The translations under genes and the position numbers were made by a program. 64,000 bases of DNA from Leptospira chreensis (lineage in GTDB: Bacteria; Spirochaetota; Leptospiria; Leptospirales; Leptospiraceae): contig NZ_JAFFPS010000053.1 in NCBI RefSeq assembly GCF_016919165.1, positions 1 through 64,000 of the forward strand, in the 5' to 3' direction. The notes under the pieces are model-generated. The model was not told the DNA's origin and did not search any database. It worked only from the letters and a program-made list of their open reading frames with translations. Below are positions 47,281-56,621 of this stretch, in pieces (position 1 is the first letter of the stretch; each line of letters opens with the position of its first letter).

Positions 47281-49646
47281 GAGAACTTGCCATCACCATT
47301 CTATCCTCTCTTTTGTTTTTTTTAATCCTGCTATTTGCCTTTATTGGATTTCAAAACAATACCAAAAGACTTCCCTTCTTCCACTATCCGTCAGGCTTGA
47401 TTGTCAATATCGGAGAAGAAAACAGAGCGCATTGGGGAAACTCAGTCGTAAGGGAAGATTTAGAAACATTTGAATCCATTTCTGATTTTTCAGGTATTGA
47501 TTCCGTTCGATTGCATATTAAAGATACAAAAGGTGATATTTATGAAAAAGATTTCAAACTCACCACCATTCGCAAAACCGATGTTTTGGGAGTATTTTTC
47601 TCTGATTTATTTTTAGCTTTTTTTAGTCTTGCAATCGCAGTCTATTTTTATTATTCCACAAGAGATGCTTTGATCTTTGGTTTTTTTCTTAACTTTGGAC
47701 TCATCATCCTTTCAAATGTTTTTGTCTTAACTTTCAAAAATTCAGTTTTCCTTTTTATCCTAACACTTTATTTAGGAAGTTTTTTACAATACCATCTCAT
47801 CTACCGCCTTCGTGGAAAAGAGATCAACTCCAAGTGGTTATTACCTCAAGTATTGATTTCTTTTATCATGGCGATGATTGCCTCACAAGAAAAGTATGAT
47901 ATGATCCTTATCGAACGAGTCGTGTTGGTTGCTCATGCAATCACCGTTCTATTTGGTTCCATCAATATCATTGCTAATATTTATGAAATCGTTCGTTCCA
48001 AACCACAAGAGGAAGCACTTCTCAAAAGAATGGTTTTGGTGTTTTCCATTTTCCTTTATGTAGCGCTTCCCATTAGTATCCTCTTTTTTGATGGATACCC
48101 TTGGTTATTTGTCCACCGATCACTTTTTATAGTAACCTATCTTTTATTTATTTTATCTTTCTTTTATGGAACCTACCGGTATACCTTTGTTCCCTCTTTG
48201 GTGATTTTTACACCGAGTATCGTCACCTTGATTTTAGTTTTGATTATTTTGGGAACCTATATTGGTACCATTTTTGTTTTAGATTTCATTCTACCCATTC
48301 GTTATTTGAAAGACCGTTGGGTGTTCAATTTAATTTATCTTTTTCTCGTCACCGCTTATCTCATTCCACTCAAACTACGAGTGAAAGAGCTATTTGACTA
48401 TTGGTTCTTTGAACAAAATCCAAAGTTAAGTGAAGGGATCAACAAAATCACAGCCCTTTTATCTTCACCGCTTTCGATGCGTAAAACCATCCTCACCATC
48501 AACCGCACAGTCAAAGATACGGTGAATATTTCCAATATCATCATCTTAATTCCTGGAGATCAGTTTGCGAGTACCGATCTAAAAAACATTGACTTTGTTC
48601 GGATCTCACCGCAGTCAGAAATTTGGAATTATTTCACAAGCACAGACCGGGTCACTGTCACCTCACATCTCGAATACGGAATTGGACTCCGTGAAACTTT
48701 GTATAATTTTTTAAAGGGATTACATATCCAGTTAGCATTTCCTGCTTATGATTCTTCTTCGAACAAAAAAAACATTCAGGCAATGATCCTCATCGGTGAG
48801 AAATTAGATAAAAAATATTTCTCCATTGGCGAATTAAAATTCATCAACGAAGTTGTGAAAATTTCAGGTATGTTACTGGAAAACTATAGTTTATTGGAAG
48901 ATGAAATTCAAAAACGTAAAATTGTCAGAGACATCCAAACCGCATCCATTGTAGACAATACCTTACGTTTGATTTTGCCAAGTGAAATCAAGGGAATTGA
49001 TTATGGTTATATATCAAAACCTGCCGTTGGAATTTCCGGAGACTATTTAGACATCATTCCTATCTCTCAAACAAAGATGATCGTTCTGTTAGGCGATGTT
49101 GCAGGACATGGACTCGGAACTGGATTTTTAGTCAGTGCCATCAAAGGAATTGTCAGAGAACAACTTAGGAATGGAACTTCTCTAGAAGGTTTGTTTCGTG
49201 AGATCAATTCGTTTTTCCGCGCACGTTATAAAGGAAACGAGTTTATGACTCTTCTTGGCGGAATTTTTGATTCCAATGAAAATATCTTTAAGTATGTGAA
49301 TGCAGGCCATCTCTCTTTGATTGAGATGCGAGCTGATGGACAAATCAAACTGCATTCCAAAACACAACGGGTTCTTGGAATTTTAGAAACAGATTACCAT
49401 GCCCAAGAATTAAAATTACTTCCAGGAACCAAACTCTTCCTCTACTCGGATGGAATCACAGAAGCCTTCAGTGAACGAGATGAAATTTTTGGGGAAGAAA
49501 CACTCATCGAATTTTTACACTTCCACGCGGAAAAAACGGTCAAAGAAATCCCTCCGATTCTAGAAGCCAAGATGACAAATTTTCGTGGGAACCGGGAACA
49601 ATCGGATGATATTACATTTATTGGTCTTTCTTTTACGCCGAACTAG
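47277..49646 (+). CDS. Membrane-bound SpoIIE/RsbU-type serine phosphatase
   Basis: The 789-residue protein has an extracytoplasmic N-terminal part (about 30-95), a block of about eight membrane helices (about 100-380), a GAF-like region (about 400-560) and a C-terminal PP2C-type phosphatase domain with Asp589 in GDYLD, Asp607 in GDVAGHG and Asp777-Asp778 in SDDIT. The membrane part resembles 7TM diverse-signalling sensors. Such phosphatases dephosphorylate anti-anti-sigma (STAS) proteins and so release sigma factors. Its partner may be the REC-HATPase at 22387 (inference). It follows the pseudo-phosphatase gene with a four-base overlap. Confidence 0.93.
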   Translation: MRELAITILSSLLFFLILLFAFIGFQNNTKRLPFFHYPSGLIVNIGEENRAHWGNSVVREDLETFESISDFSGIDSVRLHIKDTKGDIYEKDFKLTTIRKTDVLGVFFSDLFLAFFSLAIAVYFYYSTRDALIFGFFLNFGLIILSNVFVLTFKNSVFLFILTLYLGSFLQYHLIYRLRGKEINSKWLLPQVLISFIMAMIASQEKYDMILIERVVLVAHAITVLFGSINIIANIYEIVRSKPQEEALLKRMVLVFSIFLYVALPISILFFDGYPWLFVHRSLFIVTYLLFILSFFYGTYRYTFVPSLVIFTPSIVTLILVLIILGTYIGTIFVLDFILPIRYLKDRWVFNLIYLFLVTAYLIPLKLRVKELFDYWFFEQNPKLSEGINKITALLSSPLSMRKTILTINRTVKDTVNISNIIILIPGDQFASTDLKNIDFVRISPQSEIWNYFTSTDRVTVTSHLEYGIGLRETLYNFLKGLHIQLAFPAYDSSSNKKNIQAMILIGEKLDKKYFSIGELKFINEVVKISGMLLENYSLLEDEIQKRKIVRDIQTASIVDNTLRLILPSEIKGIDYGYISKPAVGISGDYLDIIPISQTKMIVLLGDVAGHGLGTGFLVSAIKGIVREQLRNGTSLEGLFREINSFFRARYKGNEFMTLLGGIFDSNENIFKYVNAGHLSLIEMRADGQIKLHSKTQRVLGILETDYHAQELKLLPGTKLFLYSDGITEAFSERDEIFGEETLIEFLHFHAEKTVKEIPPILEAKMTNFRGNREQSDDITFIGLSFTPN

Positions 49647-49661
49647 CCGATATTTAAATCG

Positions 49662-50543
49662 ATGATGGCAGAAAAACCAGTAAAGTTTGTCATTTTTCTA
49701 TCTTTGATTCTGAGCCTAGTTGCGTTTTGGGACCACCAATTCACATCTTACCTCAAAGAATTTGTTGTACTCATCCATGAAATTTGCCATGCCACTGCTG
49801 CCCTCTTTAGTGGTGGGGTTGTGAAAGGAATTGCCCTTCACGGAAATGAAGGTGGGGAAACCATTGCTGTTCCTGCTTCCTTTCGTGGTTCCTTTATCCT
49901 TGTGGTATCCGCAGGATACATTGGTTCCTCTCTCGTCGGTGCTTTTTTACTTCGTTTAGGTTTCCAAGGACGGCATGCTCGCCAAACAATGATTTTGTTT
50001 GGTTTGTTTCTCATCTCTGTCAGCGTATTGTATTCTAAACTGGGTGATCTTGCTTATTTTACCGGTATCTTTTGGGGTGTAGGAATTCTCGTCACAGGAA
50101 TGTTAGGCGAAACTATATCAATCCTTTCTCTAGTTTTTTTAGGCACTAGTATCTCCCTCTATTCTTTGTATGACCTCTCTGATTTTGCCGAAAGACTCAC
50201 AGAAACCGATGCCGGAATCCTCGCCTTTTGGATGGCGGGGCTCGGCCCCGAAGACCTACAGAATCAGGAAGTTCCCACCGTGGTTGTGGTGCTCGGATAT
50301 ATGATCGCAACCCTTTGGTCCCTCCTGAGTATCGGGATCATTTTTATGTCGCTGCGCAGTTCGCTCAGCCACGAAGAAACCCATGATTTTCCTGAGATGG
50401 AAGAAAGTTTCGAACGGTTCCCCGGTGACCTTTCTCCCGAAGCAAAACTTTGGTTGGAAAAACGTGGGGTCGACCCGGAAAGTGGGATCGTTTTGCCCCC
50501 GAATTTGTTCCTAGACAGCCCTCCCAAAGACAACAGTCCCTAA
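49662..50543 (+). CDS. M50-like intramembrane metalloprotease family protein
   Basis: The 293-residue protein has several membrane helices and the zinc-binding motif H39-E40-I-C-H43 in the second helix, as in M50 and M50B-like proteases, which cut membrane proteins within the bilayer. A second conserved block of the family is less clear, so protease activity is likely but not certain. It has a long, charged, Pro-rich C-terminal tail. It follows the phosphatase by 15 bases; ATG 49665 is an equal alternative start. M50 proteases often act on anti-sigma factors. Confidence 0.85.
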   Translation: MMAEKPVKFVIFLSLILSLVAFWDHQFTSYLKEFVVLIHEICHATAALFSGGVVKGIALHGNEGGETIAVPASFRGSFILVVSAGYIGSSLVGAFLLRLGFQGRHARQTMILFGLFLISVSVLYSKLGDLAYFTGIFWGVGILVTGMLGETISILSLVFLGTSISLYSLYDLSDFAERLTETDAGILAFWMAGLGPEDLQNQEVPTVVVVLGYMIATLWSLLSIGIIFMSLRSSLSHEETHDFPEMEESFERFPGDLSPEAKLWLEKRGVDPESGIVLPPNLFLDSPPKDNSP

Positions 50544-50549
50544 ACCTTC

Positions 50550-50569
50550 ACGCAAATTTTCATTTGCGT
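50550..50569 (+). terminator. Hairpin between the M50-like gene and the UDP-xylose synthase gene
   Basis: ACGCAAAT and ATTTGCGT form a perfect eight-base-pair stem with a TTTC loop six bases after the M50 stop. There is no T run, so termination may be partial or rho-dependent; it may mark an internal border in the long plus-strand run. Confidence 0.45.
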
Positions 50570-50600
50570 AGGACACCGACTTCATAAATATAGAATCTCA

Positions 50601-51533
50601 ATGGCAAAAAGAATCCTTATCACAGGTGGAGCCGGATTCATCGGATCCCATCTTGCAGAAACTCTTCTGAACGCTGGGAACCAAATCATCGTATTGGATA
50701 ATTTCCATACCGGACGAAAGGAAAACCTAACTCACCTTCTCCCCAATCCAAATTTTGAACTGATCCGACATGACATAACGGATCCGATCAAATTGGAAGT
50801 AGACGAGATCTACAATATGGCTTGTCCTGCCTCTCCCGTTCATTACCAAAGTAATCCCATTAAAACCATCAAAACCAATGTTTTGGGTATGACGAATATG
50901 CTTGGGCTCGCCAAACGAGTGAAGGCAAGAATCCTCCAAGCCAGTACTTCCGAAGTCTATGGAAACCCACTCGAACACCCTCAGACAGAATCGTATTGGG
51001 GAAATGTGAATACCATTGGAATTCGCAGTTGTTATGATGAAGGAAAACGTGTGGCCGAAACTCTATGTTTTGACTACCACCGCCAACATGCAGTAGACAT
51101 TCGTGTGATCCGTATTTTTAATACTTACGGCCCAAGAATGATACCAGACGACGGTCGTGTGGTGAGTAACTTCATCGTACAAGCGTTACGTGGCGAAAAC
51201 ATTACCATTTACGGCGATGGAAGTCAAACTCGTTCCTTTTGTTATGTCGATGATTTAGTCCGTGGAATTATCACAATGATGAACACAGACAATTTCATTG
51301 GACCTGTCAACTTAGGTAACGAAGGCGAATTTACTGTGAAGGAATTGGCTGAACTCGTAATCAAAGAAACGGGAAGTAAATCTAAAATCATTTACCTTCC
51401 ACTTCCTCAAGATGACCCAACCAGAAGAAAACCAAACCTAAGTTTGGCGAAAGAAAAATTGAATTATTCAACGACCGTCCCGCTCGTGGAAGGCGTAAAA
51501 AAAACCATCGAATATTTTAGCAAAAGAGTATAA
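50601..51533 (+). CDS. UDP-glucuronate decarboxylase (UDP-xylose synthase) family SDR
   Basis: UXS converts UDP-glucuronate to UDP-xylose, a precursor for cell-surface sugars, using tightly bound NAD. The 310-residue protein has [10 protein letters not shown] for NAD binding, [15 protein letters not shown] (typical of UXS), STSEVYG and Y-D-E-G-K as the catalytic Tyr and Lys, and [10 protein letters not shown]. The UXS-like core makes it more likely than a plain epimerase, though dTDP-sugar relatives look similar. The next gene starts one base after its stop. Confidence 0.92.
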   Translation: MAKRILITGGAGFIGSHLAETLLNAGNQIIVLDNFHTGRKENLTHLLPNPNFELIRHDITDPIKLEVDEIYNMACPASPVHYQSNPIKTIKTNVLGMTNMLGLAKRVKARILQASTSEVYGNPLEHPQTESYWGNVNTIGIRSCYDEGKRVAETLCFDYHRQHAVDIRVIRIFNTYGPRMIPDDGRVVSNFIVQALRGENITIYGDGSQTRSFCYVDDLVRGIITMMNTDNFIGPVNLGNEGEFTVKELAELVIKETGSKSKIIYLPLPQDDPTRRKPNLSLAKEKLNYSTTVPLVEGVKKTIEYFSKRV

Positions 51534-51534
51534 A

Positions 51535-52662
51535 ATGAAAATAGGCGTAATCAAAGAACCATCTTATGAAAACCGAGTGGCAATCACTCCGGATGTTGTC
51601 GAACCTTTGAAAAAGTTAGGTTTCACTGTATCAGTAGAAACAACAGCTGGGGACAATGCATATTTCTCCGACAAAGATTATAAAGATGTTGGTGCTACAG
51701 TGGAATCAAGAGATGCGATTCTTTCTGGATCAGACATCGTTGTATCCATCCATACATTGGATGAGGCAAGTGCAAAAAAGATTGGAAAAGACAAAATCTA
51801 CATTGCTACTCTCTCTCCCCTTGCTTTCCCAAAGAAAGTAAAAGAGATCGCAAATGCTTCCTTTAAAATTTTCTCTATGGACACCATCCCACGAATCACT
51901 CGTGCACAATCGATGGACGTTCTGAGTAGCCAAGCAACTGTTTCTGGATACAAAGCAGTTTTACTTGCGGCTTCCAACTACAGTCGTTTTTTCCCAATGT
52001 TAACTACAGCAGCGGGAACCATCACACCGGCAAGAGTACTCATCCTTGGTGCTGGTGTTGCTGGTTTACAAGCCATTGCAACTTCTCGCCGGTTAGGTGC
52101 AGTAGTCGACGTATTTGACACAAGACCAGAAGTGAAAGAGCAGTGTATGTCTCTTGGTGCCAAATTTGTAGAAGTGGAAGGTGCAGCGGATGCATCGAAG
52201 ACAGGTGGTTATGCGGTAGAACAAACAGAGGACTACCAACGTCGCCAAAAAGAAGCCATTGCCAAATTTGCGGAAAAAGCAGATATCATCATCACCACAG
52301 CCCTCATTCCAGGAAGAAAAGCTCCTGTACTCATTACCAAAGAAATGGTAGATTCCATGAGACAAGGATCCGTGATTGTTGACTTAGCCGCTGTCAATGG
52401 TGGTAACTGTGAAGTGACTGAAAATGACAAAACTATTGTTTATAAAGGGATTACAGTGATTGGAAATTCCAACCTACAAAGTACGCAACCAATGGATGCA
52501 AGTAAGATGTATGCAAAGAATATTGTAAACTTCCTAAAACTTTTTGTGAATAAAGAAAAACAATTCAGCATCAACTTAGAAGATGAAATCATCAATGCAT
52601 GTATGATTGCAGAAAATGGAGCGGTTCGTCACAAACCTACGTTAGCACTTCTCGGAGAATAA
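51535..52662 (+). CDS. NAD(P) transhydrogenase alpha-1 (PntAA-type) or alanine dehydrogenase-like protein
   Basis: The 375-residue soluble protein has the AlaDH/PNT N-terminal domain (IKEPSYENRVAITP) and a Rossmann domain with GAGVAGLQA and the DTRPEVKEQ segment. This is the fold shared by alanine dehydrogenase and the NAD-binding domain I of proton-pumping transhydrogenase. The RxxVKEQ region and the overall ending favour the PntAA type of split-subunit enzymes. No membrane parts and no pntAB or pntB gene follow, as the strand switches and a terminator lies at 52681. The partner subunits, if any, are elsewhere. Confidence 0.85.
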   Translation: MKIGVIKEPSYENRVAITPDVVEPLKKLGFTVSVETTAGDNAYFSDKDYKDVGATVESRDAILSGSDIVVSIHTLDEASAKKIGKDKIYIATLSPLAFPKKVKEIANASFKIFSMDTIPRITRAQSMDVLSSQATVSGYKAVLLAASNYSRFFPMLTTAAGTITPARVLILGAGVAGLQAIATSRRLGAVVDVFDTRPEVKEQCMSLGAKFVEVEGAADASKTGGYAVEQTEDYQRRQKEAIAKFAEKADIIITTALIPGRKAPVLITKEMVDSMRQGSVIVDLAAVNGGNCEVTENDKTIVYKGITVIGNSNLQSTQPMDASKMYAKNIVNFLKLFVNKEKQFSINLEDEIINACMIAENGAVRHKPTLALLGE

Positions 52663-52680
52663 CTCCGAGAGTTGTAGAGG

Positions 52681-52710
52681 AAAGATTAGAATTTTAAATT
52701 TCTAATCTTT
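52681..52710. terminator. Bidirectional terminator between convergent genes
   Basis: AAAGATTAGAA (52681-52691) pairs with TTCTAATCTTT (52700-52710) as an eleven-base-pair stem over an eight-base loop. AT-rich flanks on both sides put T runs after the stem in either direction. It sits between the plus-strand PntAA-like gene and the minus-strand acyltransferase gene. Confidence 0.75.
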
Positions 52711-52722
52711 CTCTTTCGATTA

Positions 52723-53628
52723 TTAATTGTTTCCGGTGACTTGCGGTTGGGTTCTCCAACGACGGTGCACCCAAAAGTACTGCTCCGGAAACAACTTCAC
52801 TTCTTCTTCCAAAGTTTTTGTCCAAAGTTCTGTATAATGCCTGATCACATCATCTTTTGATGGATAAAGTTTTTTATCCACAAAACCCAAATCCTTAACT
52901 CGAACAATCACCTTACCTTCCGCACCAGCTAACACGGAATAGTATAACATCTTGGCTCCTGTTAAATAAGCCATAAGGGCCGGACCCACAAAGGTTGAAG
53001 CTTGCCTATTCATAAAGGGAACAAAAATCCCGGCTTTTCCAGCATTTTGGTCAGCACCAAAACCAATCCAATACCCTTGTTTGAGAAGTTTGATGACTTG
53101 TGTAGACTCTTGTACAGGGACAAGAACCACACCATTTTTAGAACGCATATTGCGTAAAAGTCGGTCTACAAAAGGATTTCTTACCTTTTTATAAATCCCA
53201 CCGCCCTTCATTCGAATTCCTAAAAATTGAACTAAAATTTCCCAAGTACCAAAGTGACCGGAAATTAAAATCACTCCGACTCCTTGTTTCTTAGTTTCTT
53301 CTTCAATTTGTAAACTCTCCGCATCGATGATCAAATTTTCATCCAACCATTTTTTTGTCATACGCGGAGCCCAAAGAGTATGAGCCAGTAAGATACCCAA
53401 ATGTCTGTAATGAGCCTTTACTAAGTTTTGAATTTGTTCTTCTGAATAGTTTGGGAAGGCAAAACGAATGTTATCGGCCGCTACCTTTTGGTGTTTTTTA
53501 TCCAGCGGGTAAAGAAGTTTGGTTAAAAAAATTCCATACGACAAACACCATTTATACGGAAGAACTTTAAAAGGGAAATAGAACAAATAAACAATTAAAA
53601 ATGAGAAAAAGTATCCAATATGTTTCAT
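52723..53628 (-). CDS. Lipid A biosynthesis lauroyl-type acyltransferase (LpxL/HtrB-like)
   Basis: LpxL-family enzymes add a secondary fatty acid to lipid A at the inner membrane. From ATG 53628 the protein has one N-terminal hydrophobic segment and the catalytic HxxxxE box in SGHFGTWE, followed by conserved segments FGADQNAG and PFMNR. The last residues ([12 protein letters not shown]) are the usual ending. The longer frame to 53703 would overlap the PAP2 gene by more than 70 bases; the shorter start overlaps by four (ATGA), which is far more typical. Confidence 0.92.
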   Translation of the reverse strand: MKHIGYFFSFLIVYLFYFPFKVLPYKWCLSYGIFLTKLLYPLDKKHQKVAADNIRFAFPNYSEEQIQNLVKAHYRHLGILLAHTLWAPRMTKKWLDENLIIDAESLQIEEETKKQGVGVILISGHFGTWEILVQFLGIRMKGGGIYKKVRNPFVDRLLRNMRSKNGVVLVPVQESTQVIKLLKQGYWIGFGADQNAGKAGIFVPFMNRQASTFVGPALMAYLTGAKMLYYSVLAGAEGKVIVRVKDLGFVDKKLYPSKDDVIRHYTELWTKTLEEEVKLFPEQYFWVHRRWRTQPQVTGNN

Positions 53629-54158
53629 AGTGTTAAACAATAAGGCCAAAGATAATAATGAAATAGAACTGCAACAAGTCCAATCCCAAAACCGATGATC
53701 CATCCTCCCACAATATCACTTACAAAATGGTGTAAGGTGATTAACCTACCCACACCCGCAAACAAACTGAAGAAAAAGAAATAGGGAGTTTCGTGAAATG
53801 CAAATACCAAAATGGTAGATACAACAATCGAATTGGCACTATGTGCCGAAGGAAAGGAGTGTTTCATATCGGGATTGGAATCTACTTTTCCCATAACACT
53901 GACAAGGGGACGTTTCCTTGCGAAGTATTTCTTTAGTACCAAAACCAATCGATCGGTTAAATAAGTGAAAACCAAAACAAAAGGCAAACTAAAGTAAACC
54001 GGTTTGTATAGATCACTTAAAAACATAAGTGGTAACAAAACCAAAGCAAACATCTCTCCCCGATTGACTCGGGATAAAACCCAACTTAATTTTGGGTGGT
54101 GGAGATTTTTTTGAATCCAAATGGATAATTTTAAATCGATAGCAGAAATCAAATTCAT
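53625..54158 (-). CDS. Compact PAP2-family membrane phosphatase
   Basis: The 177-residue membrane protein has K-x6-RP (KYFARKRP), PSAHS and a GR-x5-H-x3-D-like block ([12 protein letters not shown]), so all three phosphatase motifs are present; the usual Ser in the last motif is Gly. The small size and the place between hisS and lpxL suggest removal of phosphate from lipid A, phosphatidylglycerol phosphate or undecaprenyl diphosphate. It overlaps hisS and lpxL by four bases each. Confidence 0.88.
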   Translation of the reverse strand: MNLISAIDLKLSIWIQKNLHHPKLSWVLSRVNRGEMFALVLLPLMFLSDLYKPVYFSLPFVLVFTYLTDRLVLVLKKYFARKRPLVSVMGKVDSNPDMKHSFPSAHSANSIVVSTILVFAFHETPYFFFFSLFAGVGRLITLHHFVSDIVGGWIIGFGIGLVAVLFHYYLWPYCLTL

Positions 54159-55468
54159 TTAGAAAGCTCTTCTTTTATCTTTTGAAGTGCTTCAGAAAAA
54201 GAAAAAGTCCATTGGTTGCGAGTCGCCATGTCTTTTAAAGTTACGGTTCCTGCTTTGATTTCATCTTCCCCACGAAGGAGAATCCATCGGTATCCCTTTT
54301 TTTCCGCATAAGAAAGTTGTTTTCCCATCTTTTGAGAAACTAAAGAAACTTCAGTGGCAATTTTTTCTTTTCGAAGTTCTCTTGCAAAGTTATGGTTCTC
54401 AGAAAAAGAAGACTCATCCAAAAGTGGAATATAAACTGTGGAGTCACTGGAAAAATTCGGTAACAAATTATGGGCTGTTAAAAAGTTTTGAAGAGTCACA
54501 TCTCCTAATCCAAAACCGATTCCAGAAAGTTCTTCATTGGAAAAAAGCCCAATTAAATTGTCATACCTTCCACCACCGTATAACGAACGTTTATTCTGCG
54601 GTGAAGTATCAAAAATTTCAAAAATAAAACCTGTATAATAATCAAACCCACGAACCACAGAAGGATCAAAATAAACAATATCATTTAATCCTATGGTTCT
54701 CAGATCCTCGAACAAAGTCTGGATGGCTTTTAAAGTTTCTTCCTTGATCCCAGGAATTTGGTTCAATGTATCAGTGGTCGCAGCCAAAAACAAATTGATC
54801 TTCGAAACGGCCGTTGGGTCGTTCGGGATGGTTTTCGAAACAAGGGCAATGTATTCGTCTTCCGTGATTTTGTTTTTTTTATCTAAAATTTTAGAAACTT
54901 CATGGGCTTGGTTCGGACTCACCTTCAAACCATCTAACAAAAATTCGTCGAGAAGAGATCTATGGGAAATAGTAACTTTGAAACTATTTCGTGGTGCACC
55001 AAAGGCAAAAAGAATATCACAAGCCAAAGACAAAATTTCTAATTCAGCCCTCTGGCTTGTCACACCAAACATATCGACATTCAACTGCCAGTGTTCCCGA
55101 AGGCGCCCAAGACCTGGTTGTTCATATCTCCAAAGGTTGGGAATGGAAAACCAACGGATGGGTCTTGGAAGATCGCGTAACTTTTTTGCCACCATCCTTG
55201 CTACGGTCGGAGTCATTTCCGGACGAATCGCTACTTCGCGGTCTCCTTTATCGATGAAATTGTAAATTTGTTTGCCTACAATTTCTTCCCCTGTTTTAGC
55301 TCGGTATAAATCCAAAGATTCCACCATGGGGCCATCATACTCTTCGTATCCGTAAGACCTGGCGACATCTTTCATCACCGAAAATAGATAATTGCGAAGG
55401 CGCATATCTTCAGGATAAAAATCCCGAGTGCCTTTATAGTTTTCTGTAGTTAGTTTTTGTTCTTTCAA
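54155..55468 (-). CDS. hisS: Histidyl-tRNA synthetase
   Basis: HisS charges tRNA-His. The 437-residue class II synthetase has GTRDFYPEDMR near the start, motif 2 (FSIPNLWRYEQPG with the Arg), RGFDYYTGFIFE and motif 3 (GIGFGLGDV), plus a C-terminal anticodon-binding domain. Length and motifs are normal. It starts 26 bases after the PilZ-like gene ends and overlaps the PAP2 gene by four bases. Confidence 0.98.
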   Translation of the reverse strand: MKEQKLTTENYKGTRDFYPEDMRLRNYLFSVMKDVARSYGYEEYDGPMVESLDLYRAKTGEEIVGKQIYNFIDKGDREVAIRPEMTPTVARMVAKKLRDLPRPIRWFSIPNLWRYEQPGLGRLREHWQLNVDMFGVTSQRAELEILSLACDILFAFGAPRNSFKVTISHRSLLDEFLLDGLKVSPNQAHEVSKILDKKNKITEDEYIALVSKTIPNDPTAVSKINLFLAATTDTLNQIPGIKEETLKAIQTLFEDLRTIGLNDIVYFDPSVVRGFDYYTGFIFEIFDTSPQNKRSLYGGGRYDNLIGLFSNEELSGIGFGLGDVTLQNFLTAHNLLPNFSSDSTVYIPLLDESSFSENHNFARELRKEKIATEVSLVSQKMGKQLSYAEKKGYRWILLRGEDEIKAGTVTLKDMATRNQWTFSFSEALQKIKEELSK

Positions 55469-55494
55469 TGTATGGCCCCTGGAACCTGCGCAGA

Positions 55495-56619
55495 TTAGCC
55501 AAAAAATTCAATGAGACTATGGTAAATCTCTTTGGCTTTTTTATCTCCGCTGACACCTGTGATCCTACCACCCAATCTAAAATAGTCATTCACCTCTTCC
55601 AAATGACGAAGTTCTACTGCCATCCGGATCGGTGCCTGCAATTTGAAATTGATATCCAATGTAAATGTAGGTTTCACTTTCAGTGCTCTGATAATTTCCA
55701 TATCGTTAACTTCCAAGGCGACTCCACCTCGGGAAACGTTCAGAACGTTTTGTTTGATATCAAGAATATGGGTATTTGAGTCCATGATTCTTTCTTGAAA
55801 CGTACGTTCAACCTCTTTAAACAAATCCAGAACTTCACCGGGAATCCCTGGCCTTTCTGTTTCAAGCGAAAGATATGCAAAAAAATGCATGTCTTTCATT
55901 TGAATGAATAGAGGGTAATAAATATAAGAACCAATTTTTTTCTTTTTATATTCTTGGATTTTATCATCCAACAAAAACTCATCTTCAAAAGTTTTTTTAG
56001 GATCGAAAACATCCTCAGAAGGAAAGGATTCAAACGTTTCTGTATCTAATACAAAAATTGGTTTTTTATGTTCCTTCATCAATTCAATTTCATCGCCGTG
56101 AATGGATCCAGAAAGAAAAACCACTTTTGATTGCGGATAGTTTTTTAGAACGGTTCGTTGGATATCAGAAAGAATCACTTGCGAACTAACGCCAGTAAGT
56201 TTAGAAAAATCAATATTTGTTTTAGCCACTAAAAAGTTAGAAGCGACTGCGTTTCCACGAACTTTTTCATTTCTAGGATCTTGTCTTGTCGCATACGTTT
56301 GTCTGCGATCTATAATTTTTCCAAGAAGGAGATTGTCCTTTTGGTTGATCAGTTCATAATCGACTTCGGCATGAAAACCGGGAGTTGCTTGTACAGAAAA
56401 AATAGTTTCGATGAGTTCGGGAATGGTTTCTAATTCCCAAATATGCGCCCCATCCGGTCTTTCCCCTTTGAACTTCACTCGAATCGAAGTGTCGTATCCT
56501 TTGAGAAACAATCCATTTCCACCCATCATTTGTTTGAAAAATTCAGGTAACGCGCGTACTGCCTCTAAGGGAAGGTAATCTCTTTCTTGGTCGAAATGAA
56601 TTTTAACACGATTGATCAT
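55495..56619 (-). CDS. DUF1577-type protein with a PilZ domain
   Basis: The 374-residue soluble protein has a PilZN-like first part with RRQTYATRQDPR. It has a middle GAF-like or degenerate domain and a C-terminal PilZ domain in which N-V-S-R-G-G fits N/D-x-S-x-x-G. The upstream Arg motif is less clear, so cyclic di-GMP binding is plausible, not shown. It is similar in kind to the protein at 39873. It lies two bases after the OmpA-like gene, so they share a transcript, perhaps linking signalling with the envelope. Confidence 0.75.
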   Translation of the reverse strand: MINRVKIHFDQERDYLPLEAVRALPEFFKQMMGGNGLFLKGYDTSIRVKFKGERPDGAHIWELETIPELIETIFSVQATPGFHAEVDYELINQKDNLLLGKIIDRRQTYATRQDPRNEKVRGNAVASNFLVAKTNIDFSKLTGVSSQVILSDIQRTVLKNYPQSKVVFLSGSIHGDEIELMKEHKKPIFVLDTETFESFPSEDVFDPKKTFEDEFLLDDKIQEYKKKKIGSYIYYPLFIQMKDMHFFAYLSLETERPGIPGEVLDLFKEVERTFQERIMDSNTHILDIKQNVLNVSRGGVALEVNDMEIIRALKVKPTFTLDINFKLQAPIRMAVELRHLEEVNDYFRLGGRITGVSGDKKAKEIYHSLIEFFG

Positions 56620-56621
56620 AA

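Noticed and set aside
53629..53703. 25-codon upstream extension of the LpxL-like gene
   Set aside because: It would overlap the PAP2 gene by over 70 bases; the internal ATG gives a typical four-base overlap and the normal N-terminal anchor.
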